Positions 1 through 7,020 of a stretch of DNA of 11,202 bases are shown in pieces. Below the pieces are notes generated by a model. It had not been told where the DNA came from, did no database searches, and worked only from the letters and a program-made list of their open reading frames with translations. The DNA comes from a bacterium (GTDB taxonomy: Bacteria > Babelota > Babeliae > Babelales > Chromulinivoraceae). How positions within the stretch are numbered: position 1 is the first letter of the stretch; the number at the start of each line of letters is the position of its first letter. The DNA is taken from positions 1-11,202 of the forward strand of contig CANCGK010000023.1 in the NCBI GenBank assembly GCA_947377595.1. Reading direction: 5' to 3'. Both the position numbers and the translations under genes were made by a program.

Positions 1-618
1 ATAGATAATGCGATTAATATGGCTCGCAGAGTTTGTATTACAACTGAAATATTACCTTATCCATCTTTGGCGTTAGGTTGTTTGGATGTGACATTAGATC
101 AAGTTGTTGGAGCTTGTAATGTATTTGCAAATCATGGAGTTTATGTACGACCACATTATATTCGTTGGGTTAAAGATAAGCTTGGTGTAAAAATTTATAA
201 AGAAACGATTATAAAAAAACAAGCTATGGATCACAAGATTGCAAGTCAGGTATTAAAAGTTTTAGGCCTTGGTATGCATCGTTTAAAAAATTCTATAGGA
301 GAAAAATGGTTTGGAGGTGATGCAGCTGGTAAAACTGGAACGACCAATGATTCTCGTACGAGTTGGTTTTATGGAAGCACCCCAGAATTAACTACAGCCA
401 TTTATATTGGACGTGATGATAATAAATCTTTGGGACAAAAAATTTATGGTGCTCGCACAGCTTTTCCTATTTGGTTTGCTTTAAGTAAACAAGTTACGCA
501 TACAGCGCCACATTTTTTTTATGATCCATCACTGCGGCAAGTTATGGTTGATCCTATTACTGGCGCACTTTGTCATGATAAACGAAATGATCAATGCATA
601 TCTCTCTTGATTTCATAG
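1..618 (+). CDS. Class A penicillin-binding protein (PBP1A type), C-terminal fragment
   Basis: The frame is open from base 1, so this is the 3' part of a gene whose beginning lies outside the window; the ATG at 19 is internal. The visible part is the end of the transpeptidase domain, which cross-links peptidoglycan on the outer face of the inner membrane. The third transpeptidase motif, KTG, is at bases 331-339 inside AGKTGTTNDSRTSWF, as in PBP1A-family enzymes. Upstream, PSLALGCLDVTLDQVVGACNVFANHG matches the usual PBP1A segment in which the TFANGG-like stretch precedes the KTG motif. The catalytic SxxK and SxN motifs and any glycosyltransferase domain are outside the window, so bifunctionality is inferred from family resemblance. 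The protein ends about 90 residues after KTG without a long C-terminal extension. The class is confident; the choice between PBP1A and PBP1C subtypes is less so. Confidence 0.9.
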   Translation: MDNAINMARRVCITTEILPYPSLALGCLDVTLDQVVGACNVFANHGVYVRPHYIRWVKDKLGVKIYKETIIKKQAMDHKIASQVLKVLGLGMHRLKNSIGEKWFGGDAAGKTGTTNDSRTSWFYGSTPELTTAIYIGRDDNKSLGQKIYGARTAFPIWFALSKQVTHTAPHFFYDPSLRQVMVDPITGALCHDKRNDQCISLLIS

Positions 619-695
619 TATAATTTTTTTTACTATCATTTGTATAAAATGGTACGAATCGTATTGTTGTAAAAAATAGATATATGAGTTGAATT

Positions 696-2609
696 ATGAA
701 TACATATAGGTTGATTATATTTTCTGTAGCATTTTTTTTAAATCTATCTTTATCAGCTAAAACTGATATGAAAGCAATGCTCGAAGGTATGGGGCAAACT
801 TTTGGAGCTCCTCCAACGGGCTATGTATATAATTATGAAGTTTTTAGTGATGCCCATGTTCCTATATACATAGAGCAAGAAGGCTTTGCATCTTTTATGG
901 GTGCTTATTTTCCGAGTGCAAAAGGTATCTTTGGACAAAAAAAATTACCTGCAATTTTTGATGCACCAGGTGGCATATCACAGGCAAGTTATCATAAGCA
1001 AGATTATTATTTTAATATGTATATTTCTGATCATGCTGATGCATCAAAACAACCTATATATCAAGAATCTTTAACACAATTACCACTTAATAAAAATGAT
1101 TCTAAAATTTATTATTATCATGTCTACACTGCAAGGCAATTAGAAAAAGGATCAACTGTTCATAAACCTTGTGTAGAATCTATGGGCTTTGCGGATCCGA
1201 CTCAGGCTAATAGTTCAGATGCAACAAAAAAAGGTAATGTTGTTTTTAGCTCTCAATTATCAAGTATTTCTTTTTATAATAGTTCATCAACGGATGTTCA
1301 AATTTCTTTGACCTATGGTTCAGCGCCTTATACTTTTACCATAGAAAAATATTCATATAATTTTTTAGGATTACCAACACCACAATCAACCACCAGTACG
1401 CAGGCAACAACTCCTGCTTTTTCTTTGCGTCCTAATACCATAAATTTTGCTGCTTATGATGCAACAAAAAAAGAATATACACTATTTAAATCGTTAACAT
1501 TATCAAATCAAGGGTTTGACGGAGTTGAGTATGCGATTGAAATTTTTCAGGATTCTCAAGGGCCTTTGCAAGTTGGAATTCAAGGTTTTAATCCTGGTAA
1601 TTATGATCTTCCTGTCACAGCTCGTGTCAGAGATGTGACTCCCTGCCCATGTACATTTTGGTATCAATCTTTTGCTCAAGCAGGATCAGTGCAAGGATAC
1701 ATTGATTTGCCGGGGCAAATATGGGTTATCTATGGCGGCAAAGATAGTCCAATTGCGTCAAAGGTTGTTCCTGGTCAGGCTGTTTCATGGAATTTAACTC
1801 GTCCTTTACTTGCTCAAGCAGATCAGTTTGTTTATTTTGTTTATGTCGCTACGCATGATGATGCCGTTGCAGCAAAATTTGTTCAAAAATGTTTAACGCA
1901 ATTGATAGGTAAAAATGTCATAGATCAATATAATCAAGCCTTACAAAAATCTGGTACTCAGCGGATCACGACGCAAAAAGGTTTAGATATCAAAGGTTCG
2001 ATTGTAGCTCAAGAGCAAATATTAAGTGCAGAAGATCAGGTTGCAGCATTAATGGGATCATTAAATACAAGTAATGGCATTATCGAAGATATTGAGCAGC
2101 ATGTTATAGGATATCTTGTTGGAGCAGATGCTTTTACACCAAAAGGAGTTGGATTTGGTCGATTTTATTATACATTGGCTCCATCGATTCTTAGTTTTGA
2201 TACGATAGTAACATTAGTTGCTGGATGTTTAGATAGTTCAAAAACTACTGCTTTAGGAGGATCAAATACTGATATTCAAACTTCAATAAGTAAATCTGTT
2301 CAAGATTGGTTTGTTACCTACATGAACAATCCTGCTCAAGCGCAAACCTTAGTTGAAAAATATTTATTACAGTTTGGTAATACTCAAGTTGTTGACGGAA
2401 AATCTCAAGCATTAACTCAATATGGACATCATCAAGCACAAGCTATTGTATCGGGCAGTGTTAGTTTAAAATATCCATCGATGAAATTATCGACAGTTAC
2501 GAATCAGTATGTATTAGATTTTGGTAAATCTGCTCCAGATAAAATGCCAACAGCTGTTATGATAGCAACACCATCAAAATCTGTGACGCAAAAAACTGCA
2601 AGTATATAA
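696..2609 (+). CDS. Large secreted protein of unknown function (637 aa)
   Basis: I do not recognise a family. The N-terminus is a clear signal peptide: Arg-5, then a hydrophobic stretch to about residue 20 ending LSLSA-KT, so export across the inner membrane is likely. The mature part is rich in Ser, Thr, Gln, Tyr and aromatic residues. It has a low-complexity Thr/Ser/Gln linker around 228-240 (TPQSTTSTQATTPAF) and a CPC motif at 317-319 followed by an aromatic-rich stretch (FWYQSF). After about residue 400 it looks mostly helical (for example EDQVAALMGSLNTSNGIIEDIEQHV). A beta-rich N-terminal half and a helical C-terminal half is therefore an inference. The start codon has only a weak GAG at 686-688 as ribosome binding site, but the signal peptide fixes the start. 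The gene converges with the MurG-like gene, only 24 bases separating the two stops. It could be a lineage-specific surface or host-interaction protein; nothing seen proves this. Confidence 0.85.
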   Translation: MNTYRLIIFSVAFFLNLSLSAKTDMKAMLEGMGQTFGAPPTGYVYNYEVFSDAHVPIYIEQEGFASFMGAYFPSAKGIFGQKKLPAIFDAPGGISQASYHKQDYYFNMYISDHADASKQPIYQESLTQLPLNKNDSKIYYYHVYTARQLEKGSTVHKPCVESMGFADPTQANSSDATKKGNVVFSSQLSSISFYNSSSTDVQISLTYGSAPYTFTIEKYSYNFLGLPTPQSTTSTQATTPAFSLRPNTINFAAYDATKKEYTLFKSLTLSNQGFDGVEYAIEIFQDSQGPLQVGIQGFNPGNYDLPVTARVRDVTPCPCTFWYQSFAQAGSVQGYIDLPGQIWVIYGGKDSPIASKVVPGQAVSWNLTRPLLAQADQFVYFVYVATHDDAVAAKFVQKCLTQLIGKNVIDQYNQALQKSGTQRITTQKGLDIKGSIVAQEQILSAEDQVAALMGSLNTSNGIIEDIEQHVIGYLVGADAFTPKGVGFGRFYYTLAPSILSFDTIVTLVAGCLDSSKTTALGGSNTDIQTSISKSVQDWFVTYMNNPAQAQTLVEKYLLQFGNTQVVDGKSQALTQYGHHQAQAIVSGSVSLKYPSMKLSTVTNQYVLDFGKSAPDKMPTAVMIATPSKSVTQKTASI

Positions 2610-2633
2610 GTTTTAGATCAAAATCATCTTAAA

Positions 2634-3677
2634 TTATGATAGAAGATCGAGTTTTTGTTGGATTGCGGGCAATAATTTTGTAGCGCAATGATCCTGAGTT
2701 ATGCAACTAAATCGTTCAGGATGCATCTTTGCCATGGCCTGAGCATTTTGTAGTTGATGGTCATTGCTATCAGTTTGCAAAGGAATAACAATGCATTGTT
2801 TGTTGAAAAAATCAACCTCAAATAACGTGCCAGCTCCAGCTCTGCAAATAATAAGATCTGCTAGATTATAAAAATTTTCGAGTTGTTCATTGTATGCAAA
2901 AACAACCGCAGGAATATGATGTTGTGCATAAAATTCTTTATAATCATCTTGATCATACATGCCGATTTGATGAATAATTTGTATCTTTTTACATAATTTT
3001 TGATCTTGTTGTAAGCAATTTTTTATTGCTTGATTGACAAATAAAGATCCTTGCGATCCACCTAAGATGACAATTGTTTTACGATGTGTATCTAAATTCC
3101 AGGCTGTTAATAATTTTGCTTTATCGTAGATGCGATCTTTATCCGTAAATCTTACGGGATAGGGCGTGAGAATAGTTTTTTTATGTGAAAAATAATCACT
3201 GGTTTGGGTAAAATAAATATAGATCGTATCAGTAAAGTATGATAAGAATTTGACGGCTTGCCCTGGTTGTACATTCAATTCGTGCAATTCGTAAGGAATG
3301 CCTAAAATTTTACCTGCAAGGCAGACAGGGATCGAATTAAGTCCGCCATAGCTCATAATTTTTGCAGGAGCGATGGTCCATAATTTATACAATGCATGGA
3401 AAAAATATGATGTCATATTCCATGCAAACATGGGAAATAGCCAGGGTTGCTTATAAGGAATGCTTTCGATAACAGCTGGAATATAATGTTTAATCAAAGG
3501 GTGCTTATCCATAATTTTATGATCTAAGCTGCTGCCAGAAGAAAATAGATAGATCTGACTGGTTGGGTTTGATTGTAATGTTTGTTCTGCTTTGGTGATA
3601 CAAGGAAGTAAATGTCCTCCAGATTTTCCTGCAACAAAACACAAAACGAGCAATGCATGATTCGTAAAAGCTGACAT
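2634..3677 (-). CDS. murG: MurG-like UDP-GlcNAc:lipid I N-acetylglucosaminyltransferase
   Basis: The 347-residue protein matches the family's usual length of about 355 and is a GT-B fold glycosyltransferase (GT28). MurG transfers GlcNAc from UDP-GlcNAc to lipid I on the cytoplasmic face of the inner membrane, making lipid II. Family landmarks in order: the first glycine loop AGKSGGHLLP at 16-25 (usually GGTGGHxxP), the hydrophobic aromatic segment near 80-100 where MurG contacts membrane, HELNVQPG at 132-139 (family HEQNxxPG), PYPVR at 172-176 (family NPVR), GGSQGS at 206-211, CRAGAGTLFE at 278-287 with the ribose-binding Glu-287, and DHQLQNA at 306-312. An AAGGA ribosome binding site lies 9-10 bases before the ATG. 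The lysine in the first loop is unusual, so a related GT28 enzyme is possible, but MurG is favoured. It follows the MutS-like gene on the same strand after a 260-base structured gap. Confidence 0.8.
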   Translation of the reverse strand: MSAFTNHALLVLCFVAGKSGGHLLPCITKAEQTLQSNPTSQIYLFSSGSSLDHKIMDKHPLIKHYIPAVIESIPYKQPWLFPMFAWNMTSYFFHALYKLWTIAPAKIMSYGGLNSIPVCLAGKILGIPYELHELNVQPGQAVKFLSYFTDTIYIYFTQTSDYFSHKKTILTPYPVRFTDKDRIYDKAKLLTAWNLDTHRKTIVILGGSQGSLFVNQAIKNCLQQDQKLCKKIQIIHQIGMYDQDDYKEFYAQHHIPAVVFAYNEQLENFYNLADLIICRAGAGTLFEVDFFNKQCIVIPLQTDSNDHQLQNAQAMAKMHPERFSCITQDHCATKLLPAIQQKLDLLS

Positions 3678-3774
3678 GATACTAACATCCTTAATATAGA
3701 TTTTTATATGCCTATAAGTTTGATCTATTTTAAGAAAAATGTAACTACCACAGTTTGAAAATGGATTAATACAG

Positions 3775-3804
3775 CCGGAGATTTTGTTATGACAAAATCT
3801 CCGG
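3775..3804. repeat. Perfect 13-bp inverted repeat (hairpin)
   Basis: Arms 3775-3787 and 3792-3804 are exactly complementary around a 4-base TATG/CATA loop. An outer CAGCC/GGCTG pairing (3772-3776 with 3809-3813) could extend or compete with its base. No T-run follows on either strand, so it is not a canonical rho-independent terminator. It lies upstream of the MurG-like gene on the minus strand and at the 5' side of the candidate plus-strand RNA. Confidence 0.85.
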
Positions 3805-3831
3805 AAATGGCTGGGCGGCGGCCCATAATGC

Positions 3832-3946
3832 GCTCAATAAAAAGCGTTTTACCCCCGCTGGGGTCACGTGTCCCGAAGGTTGCATGGCAACCGTAGAGTT
3901 CTTAAAAAGTCTTAAATCAGAATGTGATCCCTATATTTTATTGAGC
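3832..3946. repeat. 11-bp inverted repeat bracketing 93 bases and overlapping a stop codon
   Basis: The arms 3832-3842 and 3936-3946 are perfectly complementary (GCTCAATAAAA and its complement). The right arm contains the last two sense codons and the TAA stop (3938-3940) of the MutS-like gene. The arms could be the closing stem of a structured RNA or the terminal repeats of a small element. I see no target-site duplication beside them, which argues against a recent insertion. Confidence 0.8.
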
Positions 3947-5908
3947 TTTGCCTAATAAACCAGCTTCTTTTTTAAGTAATCCTGCAATATTTACATCATT
4001 AGCGCCTTTGCTAATCGTAAATGGGTATTGTAATTTACCTTGGCTATTAAATGTTGGGGGATTGATTTTGTAGTTTGCAAATTTTTGTGGATTCGTAGCT
4101 TCAATTTCTTTTAGTTTATCAAAGTGTGTAGCAAAAACGAATTGGGTTCTATCAAGATAAGGCGCAAGATCTTCGTTAATAAATTCAAATGCTAAGGTTT
4201 GGCCTTCTTTGCCACCTGTCCCGGTAAATAATTCATCAATGATAAAGAAATATTTCTCATCAGGACGCAATGTTTTTGCACGATGTACTATTTTATTAGC
4301 ATTTTTGAGTTCTGATGCATAACGAGAAAGATTTTGTTCAGGATCATCAACAATATGTAAAAAAGAATCAAGGTAGTCATAAGGTGTGTAGTGATATAAT
4401 GTACCGGTAGCAATACCAAAAGTTTGAGCTAATACAATATTTTGTAAAATAGATCTCATTGCAGTTGATTTACCACCAGCATTTGCACCGGTAAAAATGA
4501 TACTACGATCTTCATCAAGACTATTTGTAGTAGAATTATTGATAATAATATTCCAAAAATTTTCAGATTTTATAGTTGTTTTATTCTTATCTAAAGTCTG
4601 AGCAAAACAAAATTGGTTCGGGGATTTTTTAGTTTCTATCATTTTTTGTGCAATGGCATTGTATGTATCCATTTCTGCAATTAATGCAAAAATGGGTGCT
4701 AAATTCATATCATGTTCGTAAATTTCGTTAACAAATGTGTTAACCCAAGGAGTTGCAACCAACGAGGATTCTTTTTCAGAATAACGAGGATGTTCTATAC
4801 CTTTGATCATCGCAAGGCCTGCTTTATTAGTGATTAAATTTGGGTGAAATTGAGTTGTTAGTCCACGGTCTTGACATAATTTTTCAATTTTTTTTGCTGC
4901 AGATACGATTTGCTGGAGTGCGTAAATTAAATTGCGCTTTGCTAAACCTTCTTGATGCGTGTCATACACTGATTTTCCTATAAAATATGCTGAAAGTCCT
5001 GTCACTATAGATCCTATTGCAGACGAACTAGCATTTTTAGCATCAGCAGATATCGTAGAATATTTGCTATCGGTCAGCTGATTATATTTACTTGATAAAG
5101 CAAGATTAAGATGTTCTGGTTGTATTGTTGTAGGATTAAAAGGGTTGATATAATCCATTAAAATATGATTTGATATGTCATTGATCATCATTTGATCTGG
5201 ATTTGTCAATTTAAAATCAGGTTTTCTTACCGTTTGATAAGCATCATACGCTTGTGCTGCACTGATTGATCCGATAAAAGCAGCATTGAGTATACTATTA
5301 ACTTGTTTATAGGTATTGGCCCATGGATTTTGAGCTTCATATTGTTGCAAGATATACCAAGGTTTCGTAAATGGTGCAAAAACGCCATATTCTTTAGATC
5401 GATCTATAGCTTTTATTTTTTCTAATGCACTATCTCTATCAATCATCAAAGACATAGCATCTGATTCTATTGATTTTACTTGATCTAAAATTAAGTCTAT
5501 TTCTTTTTTAAAAAGAATATCATGTATTAAATTTTTAATTATTTGTGATCTGAGTTTTATTGTACCGCTTTTATCTTTTGGGCTAATTGGCTTGGATAGT
5601 GTGTCGATTAAAAAAGTTTGTCCCATGTCCGTTTTAGCTGAAAAATAAAGCCCAATGCGTGGAATCACTAAATCTTGAGAAAGGTTATTGCTTAAAGCAT
5701 ATGTGATATTTTTATTAAAACTATTAATACCATGATCACCTTCGTACATAATTGTAAATAGTCGATCTCTACCAAGTTCATTTATTTTATTATTGTATAA
5801 TGCTATAGCTTGATTTAAAATTATTTTTTGTTTGTTCGTATCATCTTGTGCGCTTGCATATAAATTAAGTAATAAGATTATCACAATTAAGGAATTTTTT
5901 TTGATCAT
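3938..5908 (-). CDS. MutS-family ATPase (MutS domain V) with N-terminal signal or anchor sequence
   Basis: The 656-residue protein has a C-terminal MutS/ABC-type ATPase domain. Walker A is TGANAGGKST at 473-482, the signature-like segment SRYASELKNANKIVHRA is at 528-544, Walker B is FFIIDELFTGTGG at 554-566, and the switch histidine is in FATHF at 592-596. The N-terminus is MIKK followed by a hydrophobic stretch to about 20 (LIVIILLLNLYASA-QDD), a good signal peptide or membrane anchor. A second modestly hydrophobic segment lies at about 297-311. No mismatch-recognition domain with an FxE motif is visible. Known MutS-like proteins lacking that domain, some membrane-bound, occur in Bacteroidetes and elsewhere; their role is unclear. 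If the second segment spans the membrane, the ATPase would face the cytoplasm, where ATP is; this is inference. The ATG at 5908 has no clear Shine-Dalgarno sequence. Mismatch repair should not be assumed. Confidence 0.85.
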   Translation of the reverse strand: MIKKNSLIVIILLLNLYASAQDDTNKQKIILNQAIALYNNKINELGRDRLFTIMYEGDHGINSFNKNITYALSNNLSQDLVIPRIGLYFSAKTDMGQTFLIDTLSKPISPKDKSGTIKLRSQIIKNLIHDILFKKEIDLILDQVKSIESDAMSLMIDRDSALEKIKAIDRSKEYGVFAPFTKPWYILQQYEAQNPWANTYKQVNSILNAAFIGSISAAQAYDAYQTVRKPDFKLTNPDQMMINDISNHILMDYINPFNPTTIQPEHLNLALSSKYNQLTDSKYSTISADAKNASSSAIGSIVTGLSAYFIGKSVYDTHQEGLAKRNLIYALQQIVSAAKKIEKLCQDRGLTTQFHPNLITNKAGLAMIKGIEHPRYSEKESSLVATPWVNTFVNEIYEHDMNLAPIFALIAEMDTYNAIAQKMIETKKSPNQFCFAQTLDKNKTTIKSENFWNIIINNSTTNSLDEDRSIIFTGANAGGKSTAMRSILQNIVLAQTFGIATGTLYHYTPYDYLDSFLHIVDDPEQNLSRYASELKNANKIVHRAKTLRPDEKYFFIIDELFTGTGGKEGQTLAFEFINEDLAPYLDRTQFVFATHFDKLKEIEATNPQKFANYKINPPTFNSQGKLQYPFTISKGANDVNIAGLLKKEAGLLGKAQ

Positions 5909-5931
5909 GGTATTGTTTAGTTTTTATTTTT

Positions 5932-5983
5932 TAAAATAACCTTTTTTAGTTTGATCACAAAAAAGGAAGCCTATATTATTTTA
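5932..5983. repeat. Two-part inverted repeat upstream of the MutS-like gene
   Basis: On the plus strand, TAAAATAA (5932-5939) plus CCTTTTTT (5940-5947) are complementary to AAAAAAGG (5959-5966) and TTATTTTA (5976-5983), with a 9-base bulge at 5967-5975. Two adjacent 8-bp stems could form in the leader of the MutS-like gene. The arms are very AT-rich and no U-run follows in the direction of transcription, so a terminator is not supported. It could be an operator, an RNA leader structure, or chance in AT-rich DNA. Confidence 0.4.
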
Positions 5984-6011
5984 TAATAACTTCTAGATCG
6001 AGTTTATCAAA

Positions 6012-6530
6012 TTATCTGCCGTAGCGCTGCCATAGTTGTTGCTCTGGTAGTCTTAAGCTATCAAAATATTCATTTCCTAAAGTTTTATATAATTCTTTTG
6101 ATACGACGTGTTTGACTTCTCGATTTTGTGATCCTAGTGCAGCATTACCTAAAACTATACCCGCGATTGCGGCAATAACTAAAGCTCCATTAACCCACGT
6201 AACATACGATGGATTGCGAGATGTCCAGGTTTCAATTGTAATTAAGGAAATGCCATCTTTTGTATTGACTTCGGTTCTTTTACGAGTTACTCGATGACTC
6301 AATAGATCTTCTGACGTAACATCAGTTACAGATTGACCATTTGTGTAATGTCCAAAAATTTTTGAATATATCGATTCATTATCTTGTTGAGATACTGTTT
6401 TGTTGTAGATATATTTTTCTGTTGTGTGCTGTGGAAACTCTAGATCTTGAGATTTTTGATTATCTGAAGACTCTAATTGCAATGAGAACAGAGTAAAAAT
6501 AAATGCACTTAATTTTTTTATATTTTTCAT
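6012..6530 (-). CDS. Small exported or membrane protein of unknown function (172 aa)
   Basis: I recognise no family. The protein starts MKNIKK and continues with a hydrophobic stretch to about residue 19 (LSAFIFTLFSLQL), a signal peptide or anchor. Residues 23-106 are polar and charged, with an SRNPSYVTW boundary. Residues about 110-134 form a strong membrane segment rich in Ala, Ile and Gly (NGALVIAAIAGIVLGNAALG). A basic-to-acidic tail follows that ends in LWQRYGR. The likely topology is a soluble domain outside the inner membrane, one transmembrane helix, and a roughly 38-residue cytoplasmic tail, if the first segment is cleaved. AAGGA lies 5 bases before the ATG, a good ribosome binding site. 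It sits between the NTP pyrophosphatase and the MutS-like gene on the same strand (gaps of 58 and 103 bases). Co-expression with the MutS-like membrane protein is plausible but unproven. Confidence 0.8.
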   Translation of the reverse strand: MKNIKKLSAFIFTLFSLQLESSDNQKSQDLEFPQHTTEKYIYNKTVSQQDNESIYSKIFGHYTNGQSVTDVTSEDLLSHRVTRKRTEVNTKDGISLITIETWTSRNPSYVTWVNGALVIAAIAGIVLGNAALGSQNREVKHVVSKELYKTLGNEYFDSLRLPEQQLWQRYGR

Positions 6531-6552
6531 AGTTTTCCTTGTTTATGATAAC

Positions 6553-6574
6553 AGGGCCGATTGGTATCGACCCT
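6553..6574 (-). promoter_or_regulatory. Intergenic hairpin, fitting minus-strand RNA
   Basis: Arms 6553-6561 and 6566-6574 form nine pairs around a 4-base loop, GC-rich at the base. One pair is U-G when transcribed on the minus strand but C-A on the plus strand, so it fits an RNA read from the pyrophosphatase gene toward the small membrane protein gene. No U-run follows, so it is more likely a processing, stability or attenuation structure than an intrinsic terminator. A TATAAT-like sequence lies just upstream on the minus strand (about 6575-6580), so this could alternatively be the first part of a new transcript. Confidence 0.45.
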
Positions 6575-6588
6575 ATTATATGTGTTAA

Positions 6589-7020
6589 CTATTTGCAGCA
6601 ATTATTGACATCATCGCCATCAAGATCTTCGCACAATTCTGGGTAACGATCTGGATGTTCTAAGCAATGTTTTTCTTCTTGGCTTCCTGCTGGATATTCA
6701 ACATAATCGACTAAGCGATGATCGGTATACGAACCGAACTCTAATAATTTCGCTTCTTTATGTTTTAAAACTTCTTCTTTTGCTATGCCATGAAATTCTA
6801 AGATGCAATCGATTGCTTCTAAAATATCTGCAATTTCATCGACCATTTCGTGATGAGTTTGCGCTGCATAGACTTCGTTTGCCTCTTCGACTAATTTAAG
6901 GCCGAGCTCTTCTTTAAATTCGGCATGAGCTAATGGTACAAAGTGTACAATTGCGCCTTTTTCTTGACGTAAAGCGATTAATTTATCTCTCCACAATTTG
7001 TTTTGATAAAACTTACGCAT
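6589..7020 (-). CDS. All-alpha NTP pyrophosphatase (MazG / phosphoribosyl-ATP pyrophosphohydrolase-like)
   Basis: The 143-residue protein begins like the predicted house-cleaning NTP pyrophosphatases of the MazG superfamily: NKLWRDKLIALRQEKG at 7-22 matches their KLVRDKI start. The metal-binding helices follow: LVEEANEV at 43-50 gives the EExxE motif (Glu-45, Glu-46, Glu-49), and DEIADILE at 61-68 gives ExxD (Glu-62, Asp-65). Such enzymes hydrolyse nucleoside triphosphates to the monophosphate and pyrophosphate using Mg2+, often to remove non-canonical nucleotides; the substrate cannot be read from sequence. No other histidine-pathway gene is visible, so a role as HisE is less likely. After the catalytic part, a 40-residue tail carries Cys and Asp clusters and ends GDDVNNCCK, which is not typical. 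A GGAG ribosome binding site (7027-7030) sits 6 bases before the ATG. It is the first gene of the minus-strand block. Confidence 0.85.
   Translation of the reverse strand: MRKFYQNKLWRDKLIALRQEKGAIVHFVPLAHAEFKEELGLKLVEEANEVYAAQTHHEMVDEIADILEAIDCILEFHGIAKEEVLKHKEAKLLEFGSYTDHRLVDYVEYPAGSQEEKHCLEHPDRYPELCEDLDGDDVNNCCK

Larger units (their letters stand above)
3772..3946 (+). ncRNA. Candidate structured RNA, class unknown
   Basis: A GC-rich island (about 54% G+C over 3771-3900 by hand count) fills the gap between the MutS-like and MurG-like genes in an otherwise AT-rich window. It holds nested complementarity. A 13-bp perfect hairpin is at 3775-3787/3792-3804 with a 4-base loop. A GGGC/GCCC hairpin is at 3813-3816/3821-3824. 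A closing stem of 11 perfect pairs joins 3832-3842 to 3936-3946, enclosing a 10-bp stem (3860-3869/3922-3931) and a 6-bp hairpin (3878-3883/3887-3892). The 10-bp stem needs two G-U pairs (3863/3928 and 3868/3923) that exist only if the plus strand is transcribed; on the minus strand they become C-A mismatches. No family signature was recognised (SRP RNA, 6S, RNase P, tmRNA, common riboswitches). No convincing promoter or poly-U terminator was found on either side. It could instead be a mobile-element remnant or a leader of the minus-strand MurG-like gene. Confidence 0.4.

Noticed and set aside
615..636. Terminator after the penicillin-binding protein gene
   Set aside because: The 6-bp AT-only stem has its T-run in the loop rather than after the stem. 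The TATAAT at 619-624 has no matching -35 at usable distance.
886..1074. Short overlapping reading frame within the large secreted protein gene
   Set aside because: It lies in another frame of a long coding gene and has no ribosome site or recognisable product.
2610..2633. Bidirectional terminator between the convergent genes
   Set aside because: Only a 4-bp AGAT/ATCT pairing can be found in this short gap.
3860..3892. Resemblance to the bacterial SRP RNA core (GGTCA...GAAGG...GCA order)
   Set aside because: The GGAA tetraloop with its symmetric and asymmetric loops cannot be formed; the segment folds better as an arm of the long-range stem plus a separate 6-bp hairpin.
3772..3946. 6S RNA
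   Set aside because: Size is about right, but there is no single long rod with a central bubble; the segment is split into separate hairpin domains.
3832..3946. Miniature inverted-repeat transposable element
   Set aside because: Terminal repeats are present but no target-site duplication or second copy is seen in the window; kept only as an alternative.
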